From an uncultured Tepidimonas sp. (GTDB taxonomy: Bacteria; Pseudomonadota; Gammaproteobacteria; Burkholderiales; Burkholderiaceae_C): a DNA stretch of 15,380 bases. Below are positions 1 through 7,602 of the stretch, piece by piece. The notes below the pieces were generated by a model. That model had not been told where the DNA came from, ran no database searches, and saw only the letters and a program-made list of their open reading frames with translations. Numbering within the stretch: the first letter of the stretch is position 1; the number at the start of each line of letters is the position of its first letter. The DNA is taken from positions 1 through 15,380 of the forward strand of contig CALEDU010000107.1 of NCBI GenBank assembly GCA_937949455.1, given 5' to 3'. The position numbers were made by a program, and so were the translations under genes.

Positions 1-555
1 CATCACCACGGCGATCTGCGCGATGCCTTGGGCGCTCATGTGGGCTTGGCTGTAAAAAATCCGTCCAAAGTGGTCGCGGTCCGGAAACACCTCATCCTGG
101 TTGGGCAGGTTGGCGCCGCCGGAGTCAACCAGGTAAATGCAGGGCAGGCGGTTTTGCTGCGCGATCTCCTGCGCACGCAGGTGTTTCTTCACCGTCATCG
201 GGTAGTAGGTACCGCCTTTGACGGTGGCGTCGTTGCAAACGATCACACACTCCCCCCCCGCGACGCGCCCGATGCCGGCAATCAGACCGGCCGCCGGGGC
301 CTCGTTCTGGTACATGTCCAGCGCCGCGAGCGGGGCGATTTCCAGAAACGGCGTGCCGGGGTCGAGCAGCATTTCGACCCGCTCGCGCGGCAGCAGCTTA
401 CCGCGGGCGGTGTGCTTGGCGCGGGCAGCCTCGCCGCCACCCTGTGCCACCTCGGCGATGCGGGCGTGCAGATCGGCCACCAGCGTACGCATCGCAGCGG
501 CATTGGCCTGAAAATCCGCCGAACGCGGGTTGAGTCGGGAGATCAGTACGCTCAT
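1..555 (-). CDS. liuB: Methylcrotonyl-CoA carboxylase beta subunit (carboxyltransferase), N-terminal part
   Basis: The first 185 codons are visible; the gene continues past the left edge. The product is the biotin-dependent carboxyltransferase subunit that carboxylates 3-methylcrotonyl-CoA to 3-methylglutaconyl-CoA, the step after isovaleryl-CoA dehydrogenase in leucine catabolism (cytosol, with the biotin-carrying alpha subunit). The translation begins [20 protein letters not shown] and continues with [21 protein letters not shown], a crotonase-fold acyl-CoA carboxylase beta signature. Further on are [20 protein letters not shown] and [20 protein letters not shown], which are typical of MCC beta rather than propionyl-CoA carboxylase. 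The ATG at 553-555 is the natural start; its ribosome site is weak. It diverges from the AraC-type gene across about 80 bp, which suggests that regulator may control it. No LiuR-like palindrome was seen in that gap. The symbol mccB is also used for this family. Assignment is by family resemblance, with good confidence. Confidence 0.9.
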   Translation of the reverse strand, partial: MSVLISRLNPRSADFQANAAAMRTLVADLHARIAEVAQGGGEAARAKHTARGKLLPRERVEMLLDPGTPFLEIAPLAALDMYQNEAPAAGLIAGIGRVAGGECVIVCNDATVKGGTYYPMTVKKHLRAQEIAQQNRLPCIYLVDSGGANLPNQDEVFPDRDHFGRIFYSQAHMSAQGIAQIAVVM

Positions 556-634
556 AATGCGCCGGATTGTGGCCTCACCTGGTGTGGCACGCCAGCGGGC
601 AAATAAGCGCCAGAGGTTGCAGAATACGCCAATC

Positions 635-1702
635 ATGTCGCCTCTGCTGCAACCGCCGTCCCAGCGCCGCAAGCCCATGGCCGCCACACCCATGGCGTTC
701 GTGCGCGCTATCGCGCTGGCGTACCGGCTGCGTGGTGCCGACCCTGCTGCGGCGCTGCGCGAGGCGGGCGTGGGCCGTGCCGACCTGCTCGATGCGCCAA
801 CACGCTTGACCAGCCTGCCGTTCGAGCGGCTTGCCCTGCGCGCAATGCGCGAGCTGGACGACGAAGCGCTGGGTTGGTTCAGCCGCAGGCTGCCGTGGGG
901 CAGCTATGGCATGTTGGCGCGCGCGTCGCTGAGCGCACCGACGCTGGGGGTGGCGCTGGCGCGCTGGTGCCGTCACCACGCATTGCTGACCGATGATGTG
1001 CTGCTGACGCTCAAGCAGGACGGTGCCGTGGCCCGGCTGACATTGCACGAGCGCACGACGCTTGGCGCAGCCTTGCCAGACGTTGCCGAACGCGCCATCT
1101 TGCGCGAGTTTGCGCAGGTCTCGCTACTGCGCAACGCGTTGGGCCTATCGTCCTGGTGGATCGATGCGCGGCTGCCGCTGCTCGAACTGGATCTGGCGTA
1201 CCCAGCGCCGCCGCACGCCGACGTCTACTCGCTGTTGTTTGCCGGGGTGCCGCTGCGCTTTGGGACCGTGTACACCGAAGCCAGACTCGCCGCCGAAGTG
1301 CTCAAGGAGCCACTGCGACGTGACGAAGCCGCACTGCGCGCGATGCTGCCCCAGGCAATCCGATTGATGGTGCGACCCTACCGACATGATCGGCTGCTGT
1401 TGGATCGCGCACGGCTCGCGCTGCGCGCCCACCCCCGAGCCAATGCGGCTCAACTGGCCGCATCGCTGCATGTATCCGTGCGCACGCTGCAGCGGCACCT
1501 CGCCAACCACGGGACCAGCATTCACGAGCTGCGATCACGCGTGCGTCAGGAACTGGCGCAACACCTGCTGCTGCGCACCAACTGGCCCATCAAGCGTATT
1601 GCGAGTGAAGTCGGCTTTGCCAATGACAAGAGCTTCCTGCGCGCCTTCCACGTCTGGACTGGACTGAGCCCGACCGATTGGCGCATGAGCAGGCCGACTT
1701 GA
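635..1702 (+). CDS. AraC-family transcriptional regulator, two-domain (PF12625-like sensor plus AraC HTH)
   Basis: A 355-residue regulator if translation begins at 635. ATG codons at 677 (341 residues) and 692 are equally plausible because no strong ribosome site marks any of them. An in-frame ATG at 530 would run into the divergent mccB coding sequence and is unlikely. The N-terminal two thirds (about residues 20-230) resemble the arabinose-binding-type domain of ArgR/OruR-like AraC proteins: a helical [20 protein letters not shown] start, then [20 protein letters not shown]. The C-terminal 90 residues form the double helix-turn-helix, with [20 protein letters not shown] as the first HTH and [20 protein letters not shown] as the second, followed by the usual TGLSPTDWR ending. 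It probably binds DNA and responds to a small effector. Its divergent position next to the methylcrotonyl-CoA carboxylase gene suggests control of leucine or related acyl-CoA catabolism; this is inference only. The effector is unknown. Confidence 0.88.
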   Translation: MSPLLQPPSQRRKPMAATPMAFVRAIALAYRLRGADPAAALREAGVGRADLLDAPTRLTSLPFERLALRAMRELDDEALGWFSRRLPWGSYGMLARASLSAPTLGVALARWCRHHALLTDDVLLTLKQDGAVARLTLHERTTLGAALPDVAERAILREFAQVSLLRNALGLSSWWIDARLPLLELDLAYPAPPHADVYSLLFAGVPLRFGTVYTEARLAAEVLKEPLRRDEAALRAMLPQAIRLMVRPYRHDRLLLDRARLALRAHPRANAAQLAASLHVSVRTLQRHLANHGTSIHELRSRVRQELAQHLLLRTNWPIKRIASEVGFANDKSFLRAFHVWTGLSPTDWRMSRPT

Positions 1703-1731
1703 ACCGAACCTGCCATGCACGGTGGACCAGC

Positions 1732-1748
1732 CAGCGCCTCACGCGCTG
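1732..1748. terminator. GC-rich hairpin between convergent genes (weak terminator candidate)
   Basis: CAGCGC and GCGCTG form a perfect 6-bp stem with a 5-base loop in the 76-bp gap between the converging AraC-type gene and soxX. No T-tract follows on either strand, so it is not a standard intrinsic terminator. An 11-base palindrome, ACAGGGCCTGT, lies slightly closer to soxX. Either could stall transcription or simply be chance in GC-rich DNA. Confidence 0.22.
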
Positions 1749-1778
1749 CGACTGACCTCGCCCGCACAGGGCCTGTCG

Positions 1779-2423
1779 TCATTGATTGATGGGTGACTCC
1801 GGTGACAACAAGTAGGCCGTCAAATCGGCGATTTGTTTGGGTGACAGGATACCGTGATGACCCAACCGGGGCATCTGGCTGCAGGCGTTGTACGCCTTGG
1901 CGTTATAAATTTTCTCGTAGGTGTATCGGACAACCGCGTCACCGGTGCCGCGCACCTTGCCGTAGTGCAGCAAGGAGGGGCCCAAATTCCCGTAGGCCAC
2001 TTCCTTGGCTTCGCCTTGGTGGCAGGCGTAACAGTTACCACCACGGACCGCCTTCGGGTTGCTGGGTATGAAATGTCCAATGCGATAGGCAAAGCCATTG
2101 TTGAAGACTTTGGCCCCCTCCTTCCAGTCGCCCATCAGTTTGCCATCCGCCGGATACGCGATATGGCTCTTTTCTTTTGCTTCGATCGATTCTGCAACTG
2201 GCTTGGGCGGCTGGCCACGGTATTGTGTACAGAGTTTTTGCGCCTCATCTTGCTGCAGGCGACTGAGATACTGACCTGGCCCGGGCAAAAAACTCTCGCG
2301 CAGCGTCCGCTCCGCCAAGGCATCCAGATCGGTCTGCGCAGTGGTGGTCGACCCCGTCGCGCAACCCACCATCAAGCCAACACTGGACAGGATGACGCCT
2401 GTACCGACTAAGACACGCTTCAT
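1779..2423 (-). CDS. soxX: Sulfur-oxidation c-type cytochrome SoxX
   Basis: Monoheme c-type cytochrome subunit of SoxAX, which oxidatively joins thiosulfate to the SoxY carrier protein in the periplasm. From the chosen start (214 residues) the chain has an N-terminal hydrophobic segment ending in LMVGC at Cys21, a borderline lipobox, so it may be a lipoprotein. A single heme motif CYACH follows at residues 131-135. The axial Met184 lies in SQMPRLG, the SoxX signature, and the protein ends with a helix leading to LTAYLLSPESP. Cys65 and Cys181 are extra cysteines that could pair. It is longer than minimal SoxX proteins because of an N-terminal extension of about 100 residues before the heme. 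The start at 2423 is chosen over in-frame ATGs upstream (2447, 2432 and 2429 among them) because AGAGGA at 2433-2438 sits 9 bases before it. It lies 66 bp downstream of soxA on the same strand and is probably co-transcribed with it. Confidence 0.93.
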   Translation of the reverse strand: MKRVLVGTGVILSSVGLMVGCATGSTTTAQTDLDALAERTLRESFLPGPGQYLSRLQQDEAQKLCTQYRGQPPKPVAESIEAKEKSHIAYPADGKLMGDWKEGAKVFNNGFAYRIGHFIPSNPKAVRGGNCYACHQGEAKEVAYGNLGPSLLHYGKVRGTGDAVVRYTYEKIYNAKAYNACSQMPRLGHHGILSPKQIADLTAYLLSPESPINQ

Positions 2424-2489
2424 TTGCATCATTCCTCTCATATTCATTCGAATCTGGGACGAGTAATCGACCAGTTATACCCACACTGT

Positions 2490-3305
2490 TTAGCGCCGCA
2501 TACCCGGCAAATCCAGCGTCGCTCCATCGGCCTTTTTGGTCATGTAGGCAATCAGAGCCACCGTGGCGGGCGACCCCAGATCGACGTCAGGCAGCCGCAT
2601 CTGCCATAGGCAATCCCACATGCGGTGCTGCATCGTGCGTACGGCCGAGTGGGACACACGGTAGGTGGGCCAGGAACTCATGACATTTTGTGCCTGTTTG
2701 GAATCCGTCAAATTTGCCAGCGACTGCAGACGGATGCGCTTTCCGTCTTCCGCGTGGCAGGTGGCACATGAGAAATCGAGAGGCCCGATACTGGTGTAAA
2801 AAATCTTCTCACCAATCGCAATCGTCTGGCGCTCCAGCGGATGGGAAGTCGGCATACTGAGCTTCATCCCATCGGACTGGGCCGCAATGTAAGCCACGAT
2901 CTTTTCCCAGTCGGTATTGGGTTCGGCTTTGGTTTCATTCGCAAAACGCCGGTCTTTGATCATCTGCGGATCTTTGCCCTGCAGCGTCACCATACAGTGC
3001 AGCAGCCGTGTTTCCAAATCTTCGACCCGCCCCGTGTCACTCATATAGCGCGGCATCTGGGCGTAGGCCCCTTTGAGCACCCCAGGACCCAAGCCAAAAT
3101 CGCATTTTTCCAAACTGACATGCTTGGGGCCGTCTGGCTTTTTGAACAGCGCCGCCCCCTGCTCGACGATCAACAAACCCGGGTTGCCATCTTTGTCGGC
3201 CAGCGCCTCTCGATACGCCCGGACCGCTGGATCGACAGCCTGCGCCGACGCCCATCCAATCACCGCTGAGGCCACAACAGCCACCATCCACCGGTTCCAT
3301 TTCAT
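2490..3305 (-). CDS. soxA: Sulfur-oxidation cytochrome SoxA, monoheme type
   Basis: Catalytic subunit of periplasmic SoxAX (thiosulfate to SoxY-Cys conjugation, electrons to heme). The 271-residue protein has a Sec signal peptide, MKWNRWMVAVVASAVIGWAS, with cleavage likely after AQA. Its only CxxCH motif is CATCH at residues 180-184. Cys232, in HRMWDCLWQMRLPD, is the conserved active-site cysteine that ligates the heme and carries the persulfide in characterised SoxA proteins. The place of the N-terminal heme of diheme SoxA is taken by Cys68 (EKCDFGLGPG) and Cys104 (LLHCMVTLQG), which likely form a disulfide, as in known monoheme SoxA. The start at 3305 is supported by AGGAG at 3312-3316, 6 bases upstream; the in-frame ATG at 3320 lacks a site. 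It precedes soxX; soxYZ, soxB and soxCD are absent from the window, so the rest of the pathway must be elsewhere or missing. Confidence 0.94.
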   Translation of the reverse strand: MKWNRWMVAVVASAVIGWASAQAVDPAVRAYREALADKDGNPGLLIVEQGAALFKKPDGPKHVSLEKCDFGLGPGVLKGAYAQMPRYMSDTGRVEDLETRLLHCMVTLQGKDPQMIKDRRFANETKAEPNTDWEKIVAYIAAQSDGMKLSMPTSHPLERQTIAIGEKIFYTSIGPLDFSCATCHAEDGKRIRLQSLANLTDSKQAQNVMSSWPTYRVSHSAVRTMQHRMWDCLWQMRLPDVDLGSPATVALIAYMTKKADGATLDLPGMRR

Positions 3306-3331
3306 ACTGCGCTCCTGCATATGACGGTTTT

Positions 3332-3360
3332 AATTTATCGCTGGATTAGCATATCAGCAA
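3332..3360 (-). promoter_or_regulatory. Possible sigma-70 promoter for soxA-soxX
   Basis: Reading the minus strand, TTGCTG at 3355-3360 and TAAATT at 3332-3337 are separated by 17 bp, and the -10-like box lies about 27 bp before the soxA start. The local sequence is AT-rich compared with its surroundings. The matches to consensus are only moderate (3/6 and 4/6), so this is a tentative call. Confidence 0.3.
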
Positions 3361-3500
3361 TGAAGGCCCCGACTGATTAGGGAAAACACTGGGTGGGCTC
3401 CATCCCTGTTGGGGCATGTGGCGGCCTCAAGCAGGGGCGCGGACATCGAAACGCTGGCCATACGGGTAACTTTTGGCAGCGTGCCCGCTGCGGCATGTTC

Positions 3501-3514
3501 TTGACGTCGATCAA
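3501..3514 (+). promoter_or_regulatory. FNR/ANR-box-like sequence upstream of the AhpD-like gene
   Basis: TTGAC-GTCG-ATCAA matches the FNR/ANR consensus TTGAT-N4-ATCAA at 9 of 10 defined positions. If the box is centred at -41.5, the start of transcription would fall near 3549 and the -10 hexamer at 3537-3542, where TACCAT is found (4/6 match). This is the geometry of a class II FNR-activated promoter. TTGACG at 3501-3506 could instead be an ordinary -35, with TACCCT at 3525-3530 as -10 (18-bp spacer). Both readings place a promoter here. Confidence 0.4.
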
Positions 3515-3524
3515 AAACGATCCC

Positions 3525-3538
3525 TACCCTGTAGGGTA
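3525..3538. promoter_or_regulatory. Perfect palindrome TACCCT-GT-AGGGTA, probable operator
   Basis: Two perfect 6-bp arms with a 2-bp spacer lie 36 bp before the start codon of the AhpD-like gene, overlapping either possible -10 region. Short C-tract/G-tract palindromes flanked by TA are the form bound by CsoR/CstR-family (DUF156) repressors, which sense copper or persulfide. A sulfur-responsive role would fit the neighbouring sox genes. No such regulator gene is in the window, so the identity of the protein that binds is inference. Confidence 0.45.
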
Positions 3539-3574
3539 CCATTCCGTCGGAACCAACACGGATAGGAGCCCACC

Positions 3575-3949
3575 ATGCCCATCATCGACCACGGCGACCT
3601 CATTGGCGACATCAGCGCCCAGCTCAACCTGCTGCGCAAGGGCCAGCCCGAGGCCATGCGTGGCTTTGCGCAGTTGGCCCAAGCCTCCATGGCCGATGGC
3701 GCCATCAGCGCCAAGCACAAGGAGCTGATCGCGCTGGCCATCGGCATCACGCAGCGCTGTTCCGCCTGCATCGGCTACCATGTGCGCGCGCTGATCAAGC
3801 TGGGGGGCACACGGCAAGAGCTGGAGGAACTGTTGACGATATGCACCTATATGGGCGGCGGACCGGCGCTGATGTATGCAGCCGAGGCGCTCAAATGCTG
3901 GGATTCGATGAGCGCCGATCAGGCGTGCAGCGCGACGGCTGCGGCTTGA
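3575..3949 (+). CDS. AhpD-like / carboxymuconolactone decarboxylase family protein
   Basis: A 124-residue all-helical protein of the AhpD-like fold. Glu50 (AKHKELIALAIGI) and CSACIGYH, with Cys62, Cys65 and His69, match the redox-active E...CxxCxxxH pattern of AhpD-type peroxidase/disulfide reductases. The helix EALLTIC-like LEELLTICTYMGGGPALMYA completes the domain. The family includes disulfide-based peroxide-reducing proteins and many members of unknown substrate; no aromatic-degradation gene is nearby, so a thiol-redox role is more likely than a decarboxylase role. The start is well supported by AGGAG at 3564-3568, 6 bases upstream. It is a single gene, facing away from soxA and converging on the chemotaxis gene with 30 bp between them. 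Its leader carries an FNR-like box and a CsoR-like palindrome, so redox or sulfur control is plausible. The exact substrate cannot be told. Confidence 0.87.
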   Translation: MPIIDHGDLIGDISAQLNLLRKGQPEAMRGFAQLAQASMADGAISAKHKELIALAIGITQRCSACIGYHVRALIKLGGTRQELEELLTICTYMGGGPALMYAAEALKCWDSMSADQACSATAAA

Positions 3950-3979
3950 GGGTGGTGTTCGACGCAAAGCTTGCTGGCG

Positions 3980-5959
3980 TCATGCGATGTCCGGCCGAGG
4001 CAGGGCTGCTGCGCTGGAGCCTGCTGCAAGGCGGAATACCTGCAGCGCCTGAATCAAATCCTGGGCTTGCTGCTGCAGCGCCTGCGCAGCGGCGGTGGCC
4101 TGCTCCACCAGCGCAGCGTTTTGCTGCGTGGTCTGCTCGAGCGCGCCCATCGCCGCATTGATCTGCGCGATGCCTTCGGATTGTTCTTGCGCCGAGGCCG
4201 TCACTTCGGCGATGGTGTCGGCTACGCGGCGTACAGCATCGACCACACCCATCATCGAGCTACCTGCAGCCTGCACCTGCTGGCTGCCATTCTGGATTTG
4301 GGCAACGCTTTCTTCAATCAGCGCTTTGATCTGGCGGGCTGCCTCGGCGCTCCTTTGCGCCAGGGAGCGTACCTCGCTCGCCACCACGGCAAAACCGCGG
4401 CCGGCTTCGCCGGCACGGGCGGCTTCCACCGCTGCATTGAGGGCCAGAATATTGGTCTGGAACGCGATGCCGTCGATCACCCCGGTGATATCGGCAATGC
4501 GCTGGCTGCTGGCCTGAATGGCTTCGATGGTGGCAATCGCTTGGCGGGATGTATGGCCGCTGCCTTCGGCCGACTGGGATGCCTGCGCTGCCAACTGATT
4601 GGCCGTGCGCGCCGACTCGCTGCCATGACGCACGGTCTCGGCAAGGGTTGCGGTCGAGGCAGCCGTTTCCTGCAGGCTCGCGGCAGCTTGCTCTGTGCGG
4701 GTTGACAAATCTTGATTGCCGCGGGCAATCTGCTCAGCGGCACTGGCCACTTGTTCGGCCACCTGGCGAAAGCGAATCACCAAATCCTGCCAGCGGCTGC
4801 GCAATGCCTCGACACTGGCGATGAGCTGAGCAAATTCATCCTGGCTGTGTGCTGTCACCGGTCGATCCAAGTGTCCTTGAGCCAGGTGGTGCAATGCTTC
4901 GCAGGCCTGCGCCAAGGGCTTGAGCACCCGACGGCGGATGAACCAGGTCAGCAAAACGATACTGGCAGCCAGCGTGATGCCGACAATCACCCACAGATGC
5001 ACGAGATCTTCTCGGCTGGGCTGGGTCGTGTGGATATCGCGCTGCATGGACACGACGACCCACTGCCAAGACCCATGGCGGTGCCACACCATGTTGACAG
5101 AACCGCTGTCCGGCAAGCCCGCAAAATCGGGCCAAGGCAATAGGCCACTTTCCTGCTGGGCTGCGGACTCTCGAATGACTTGTAGCAGCGGGTCTTGCGC
5201 GGGCAGCGGCGGCTGGTCAATGCCCAGCCAATGGCCTTCCTGGGCACCCTTGCCAATGTCCAAAATACCTACCTTGCGGGTCTCGGTATTAAGGGCGCGC
5301 ACCATTTTATCGAGCATCGCCAATTCGTTCGCCAGTTCGTAGCCAACGAACAACACCCCGCGAACCTGGCCATCCAGCTTGAGCGGCTCGTAGAGAGTCA
5401 TGTAATGGCGGCCAAACAGCGTCGCCTTGCCCACATAGCGCTCGCCCTTGATGAGCTTGTCGTAAGCCGGGTGGGTCTTTCCCAGTTGCGTACCCACAGC
5501 GCGTGTCCCGTCTTGTTTGCGCACACTGGTAGTGATGCGGGTAAAGTCATCCCCGCGCCTCTCGAACACCGTGGCTACACCGCCCGTGCGCTGGTGAAAA
5601 ATATCCACACCTCTGATATCGCCTTCAAGCGGTTTTTCGTCGTAGAGGAGTGTGCCCTCAGGCGACCATGAAAACAGCACCGGACTGATGATGGTTTTGA
5701 GCTCCCCCATCAACCGCTCGGCGTTGCGCTTGCCCGAGGCATCGATTTGTTCCAAAACCATCACCATGGAACGCACATCGCTGGCATGCTGCTGCAAACT
5801 CGCCTCGCGCTCATCTCGATACATCTGGATCGAAAAGATCAGCAGCCCCACCAGCATCAAGCTCCAAGCCAGCAGCAGGACTGCCCCCAGTTGGACTCCA
5901 ACCCGACGACTCCAGGGCAGACCGAGGGCAACCGTCGCCGCTGTAGGGGAAGCCGCCAT
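3980..5959 (-). CDS. Methyl-accepting chemotaxis protein with periplasmic Cache-type sensor
   Basis: A 659-residue inner-membrane chemoreceptor that signals through CheW/CheA to the flagellar motor. Domains in order: TM1 at about residues 22-45; a periplasmic ligand domain (46-315) of the single-Cache / Cache3-Cache2 type, with [36 protein letters not shown] and [22 protein letters not shown]2 at about 321-341; HAMP (342-394); then a long coiled-coil signalling domain. The hairpin tip reads [20 protein letters not shown] (about 495-514) followed by [20 protein letters not shown]. Gln/Glu-rich methylation helices flank it. There is no C-terminal CheR-binding NWETF-like pentapeptide; the chain ends RPDIA. 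The longer frame begins with TTG at 5977; ATG 5959 is preferred because AAAGGA lies at 5969-5974, 9 bases upstream. The ligand is unknown; Cache3-Cache2 receptors often bind small organic acids. It sits next to soxAX but shares no operon with it. Confidence 0.93.
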   Translation of the reverse strand: MAASPTAATVALGLPWSRRVGVQLGAVLLLAWSLMLVGLLIFSIQMYRDEREASLQQHASDVRSMVMVLEQIDASGKRNAERLMGELKTIISPVLFSWSPEGTLLYDEKPLEGDIRGVDIFHQRTGGVATVFERRGDDFTRITTSVRKQDGTRAVGTQLGKTHPAYDKLIKGERYVGKATLFGRHYMTLYEPLKLDGQVRGVLFVGYELANELAMLDKMVRALNTETRKVGILDIGKGAQEGHWLGIDQPPLPAQDPLLQVIRESAAQQESGLLPWPDFAGLPDSGSVNMVWHRHGSWQWVVVSMQRDIHTTQPSREDLVHLWVIVGITLAASIVLLTWFIRRRVLKPLAQACEALHHLAQGHLDRPVTAHSQDEFAQLIASVEALRSRWQDLVIRFRQVAEQVASAAEQIARGNQDLSTRTEQAAASLQETAASTATLAETVRHGSESARTANQLAAQASQSAEGSGHTSRQAIATIEAIQASSQRIADITGVIDGIAFQTNILALNAAVEAARAGEAGRGFAVVASEVRSLAQRSAEAARQIKALIEESVAQIQNGSQQVQAAGSSMMGVVDAVRRVADTIAEVTASAQEQSEGIAQINAAMGALEQTTQQNAALVEQATAAAQALQQQAQDLIQALQVFRLAAGSSAAALPRPDIA

Positions 5960-6009
5960 TGCAATCGTTCCTTTCAATCAAGTCAAGGACAAGTTTTTAC
6001 GCCTCGCAC

Positions 6010-6018
6010 TTTATACCA
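6010..6018 (-). promoter_or_regulatory. Extended -10 element upstream of the chemoreceptor gene
   Basis: The minus strand reads TGGTATAAA, an extended -10 (TGn plus TATAAA, 5/6 match to TATAAT), about 50 bp before the chemoreceptor start. The -35 position, GCTTCC at 6033-6038, is poor, which extended -10 promoters tolerate. No sigma-28 flagellar-type motif was seen, although many chemoreceptor genes use one. Confidence 0.4.
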
Positions 6019-6109
6019 GAGCCTGCCCTTGAGGAAGCCCATCGAGGCCAGACGCCCCTTGCCATGCCTTTGCTCACCTCCCGGGTCAGCAGCAACATCA
6101 CCGCCGTGC

Positions 6110-7570
6110 TCAGCGCCGCCAAAACGCCCGGGTAAACAACACCAGCACGCTCAGCAGTTCCAGCCGGCCCAGCAGCATCGCAAAACTCAGCACCCCCAGC
6201 TGAAAGGGGGTGAGTCCGCCGTAATTGCCCGCGGGGCCGACCTCGCCCAGACCTGGGCCGATGTTGTTCAGCGTCGCCACCACGGCCGAGAAGGCGGTCA
6301 CCAGGTCCAGCCCCGACAACAGCAGCAAAAATGTCAACCCCATGGTTGCCGCACCGTAGATGAGCATGAAGCCCAGCACCGCCGCCATGACCTGCGGCGG
6401 GATGGCCTGCCCCCCTAGCGTGACCGGATTGACCACATGCGGATGGATGCAGCGCACCAGCTCGCGCTTCGCCTGCTTGAAGAGCAGTAGCATGCGCACC
6501 ATCTTGATTCCGCCTCCGGTGGACCCGGCGCAGGACACAAAGGTCCCTAAAAACAGCAGGAATACGGGGATGAACACCGGCCACTGCAGATAGTCCGTCG
6601 TGGCATAGCCGGTCGTGGTGGCCAGCGACAGCACGTGGAAGGCCGCCTTCCGCACCGCCGTCGGCGCGTCGTCATACACCCCCTCGGCCAGCAGCATCAG
6701 CGTCACCAGCGCAATGGAGGCGGCCAGCACGGTGGCGTAGCTGCGGATCTCGCGGTCACTCCACAGCGGCCGCAACGTCATCCCGCGCAGCACCATGAAG
6801 TAGCGCAAAAAACTGATGCCCGCCAATGCCATGAAGACCACCGCCACCCACTCCACCGCAGCGGACTGGAAGTGGCCGATGCTGGCGTCGTAAGACGAAA
6901 ACCCCGCCAGCCCCATGGTCGAGCACATGTGCATGAAGGCGTCGGCCCAGCTCATGCCTGCCCAGCGGTAGGCCAGCAGGCACAGCACCGAAAACCCGAA
7001 GTACACGCCCCACAGACCGCGCGCGGTCTCGGCGATGCGGGGGGTCAGGCGGGCGTCTTTCATGGGGCCAGGCGTCTCGGCCTTGTACAGCTGCATGCCC
7101 CCCAGACCCAGCATGGGCAGCACCGCCACCACCAGCAGCATCACCCCCAGGCCACCGATGTACTGCAGAAAGCAGCGCCAGATGTTGACCGACACCGGCA
7201 GCCGCTCCAAACCGGACAGCACCGTAGCACCGGTGGCGGTCAGCGCACTCATGGCCTCGAAGTAGGCATGGTGCCAAGTGATGTCAGGCACCATCAGCAT
7301 CAGCGGCACCGCGGAGTACGCCGGCAGCACCAACCACACCAAATTGACCAGTAAAAAGCCGTCGCGCGGCATCAGCTCGCGCCGGTGCGATCGCGTGACC
7401 AGCCACAACACGGCTGCGCTGGTCAACGTCAGTCCGGCGCAAGCTGCCCACTGCAGCTCATGGGTCAGGTCGTCATGGATCCAGGCCGATACCAATGGCA
7501 CGGCAAAGGCCACGGAAAAAGCCATCAGCACATGCGAAAACACATAGAGCGCGGGGCCTAGGGAATGCAT
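6110..7570 (-). CDS. trkH: Trk-type potassium uptake membrane subunit TrkH
   Basis: Integral membrane, potassium-translocating subunit of the Trk system (486 residues; the family is usually about 480-490). The four-fold M-P-M architecture is visible. The four selectivity-filter loops are TATGATVLSG (about 111-120), CSTMGLAGFSS (216-226), LATTTGYATTDY (316-327) and ATLNNIGPGLG (432-442). GTFVSCAGSTGGGIKMVRML follows the third repeat, with the glycine-rich stretch typical of TrkH near the intramembrane gate, and the chain ends RAFWRR as TrkH proteins usually do. The start at 7570 is chosen because it fits the TrkH N-terminus. The open frame continues upstream to 8236, but that part is antisense-like noise lying inside trkA. 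It begins 32 bp after the end of trkA, so the two are almost surely one transcript. The ribosome site is weak, so translation may depend on trkA. Confidence 0.95.
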   Translation of the reverse strand: MHSLGPALYVFSHVLMAFSVAFAVPLVSAWIHDDLTHELQWAACAGLTLTSAAVLWLVTRSHRRELMPRDGFLLVNLVWLVLPAYSAVPLMLMVPDITWHHAYFEAMSALTATGATVLSGLERLPVSVNIWRCFLQYIGGLGVMLLVVAVLPMLGLGGMQLYKAETPGPMKDARLTPRIAETARGLWGVYFGFSVLCLLAYRWAGMSWADAFMHMCSTMGLAGFSSYDASIGHFQSAAVEWVAVVFMALAGISFLRYFMVLRGMTLRPLWSDREIRSYATVLAASIALVTLMLLAEGVYDDAPTAVRKAAFHVLSLATTTGYATTDYLQWPVFIPVFLLFLGTFVSCAGSTGGGIKMVRMLLLFKQAKRELVRCIHPHVVNPVTLGGQAIPPQVMAAVLGFMLIYGAATMGLTFLLLLSGLDLVTAFSAVVATLNNIGPGLGEVGPAGNYGGLTPFQLGVLSFAMLLGRLELLSVLVLFTRAFWRR

Positions 7571-7602
7571 GGGTAGCGGCGGGCAGATGTGGCCAGGCGG
7601 CC

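Noticed and set aside
3393..3728. Plus-strand frame covering the leader of the AhpD-like gene
   Set aside because: No ribosome site and no recognisable domain; it conflicts with the well-supported gene starting at 3575.
5960..6060. Sigma-28 flagellar promoter for the chemoreceptor
   Set aside because: No TAAA-N15-GCCGATAA-like pair could be found; the extended -10 is a better candidate.
5997..6584. Minus-strand frame overlapping the end of trkH
   Set aside because: Only a short C-terminal stretch looks hydrophobic. It overlaps a complete trkH in another frame and has no start signal.
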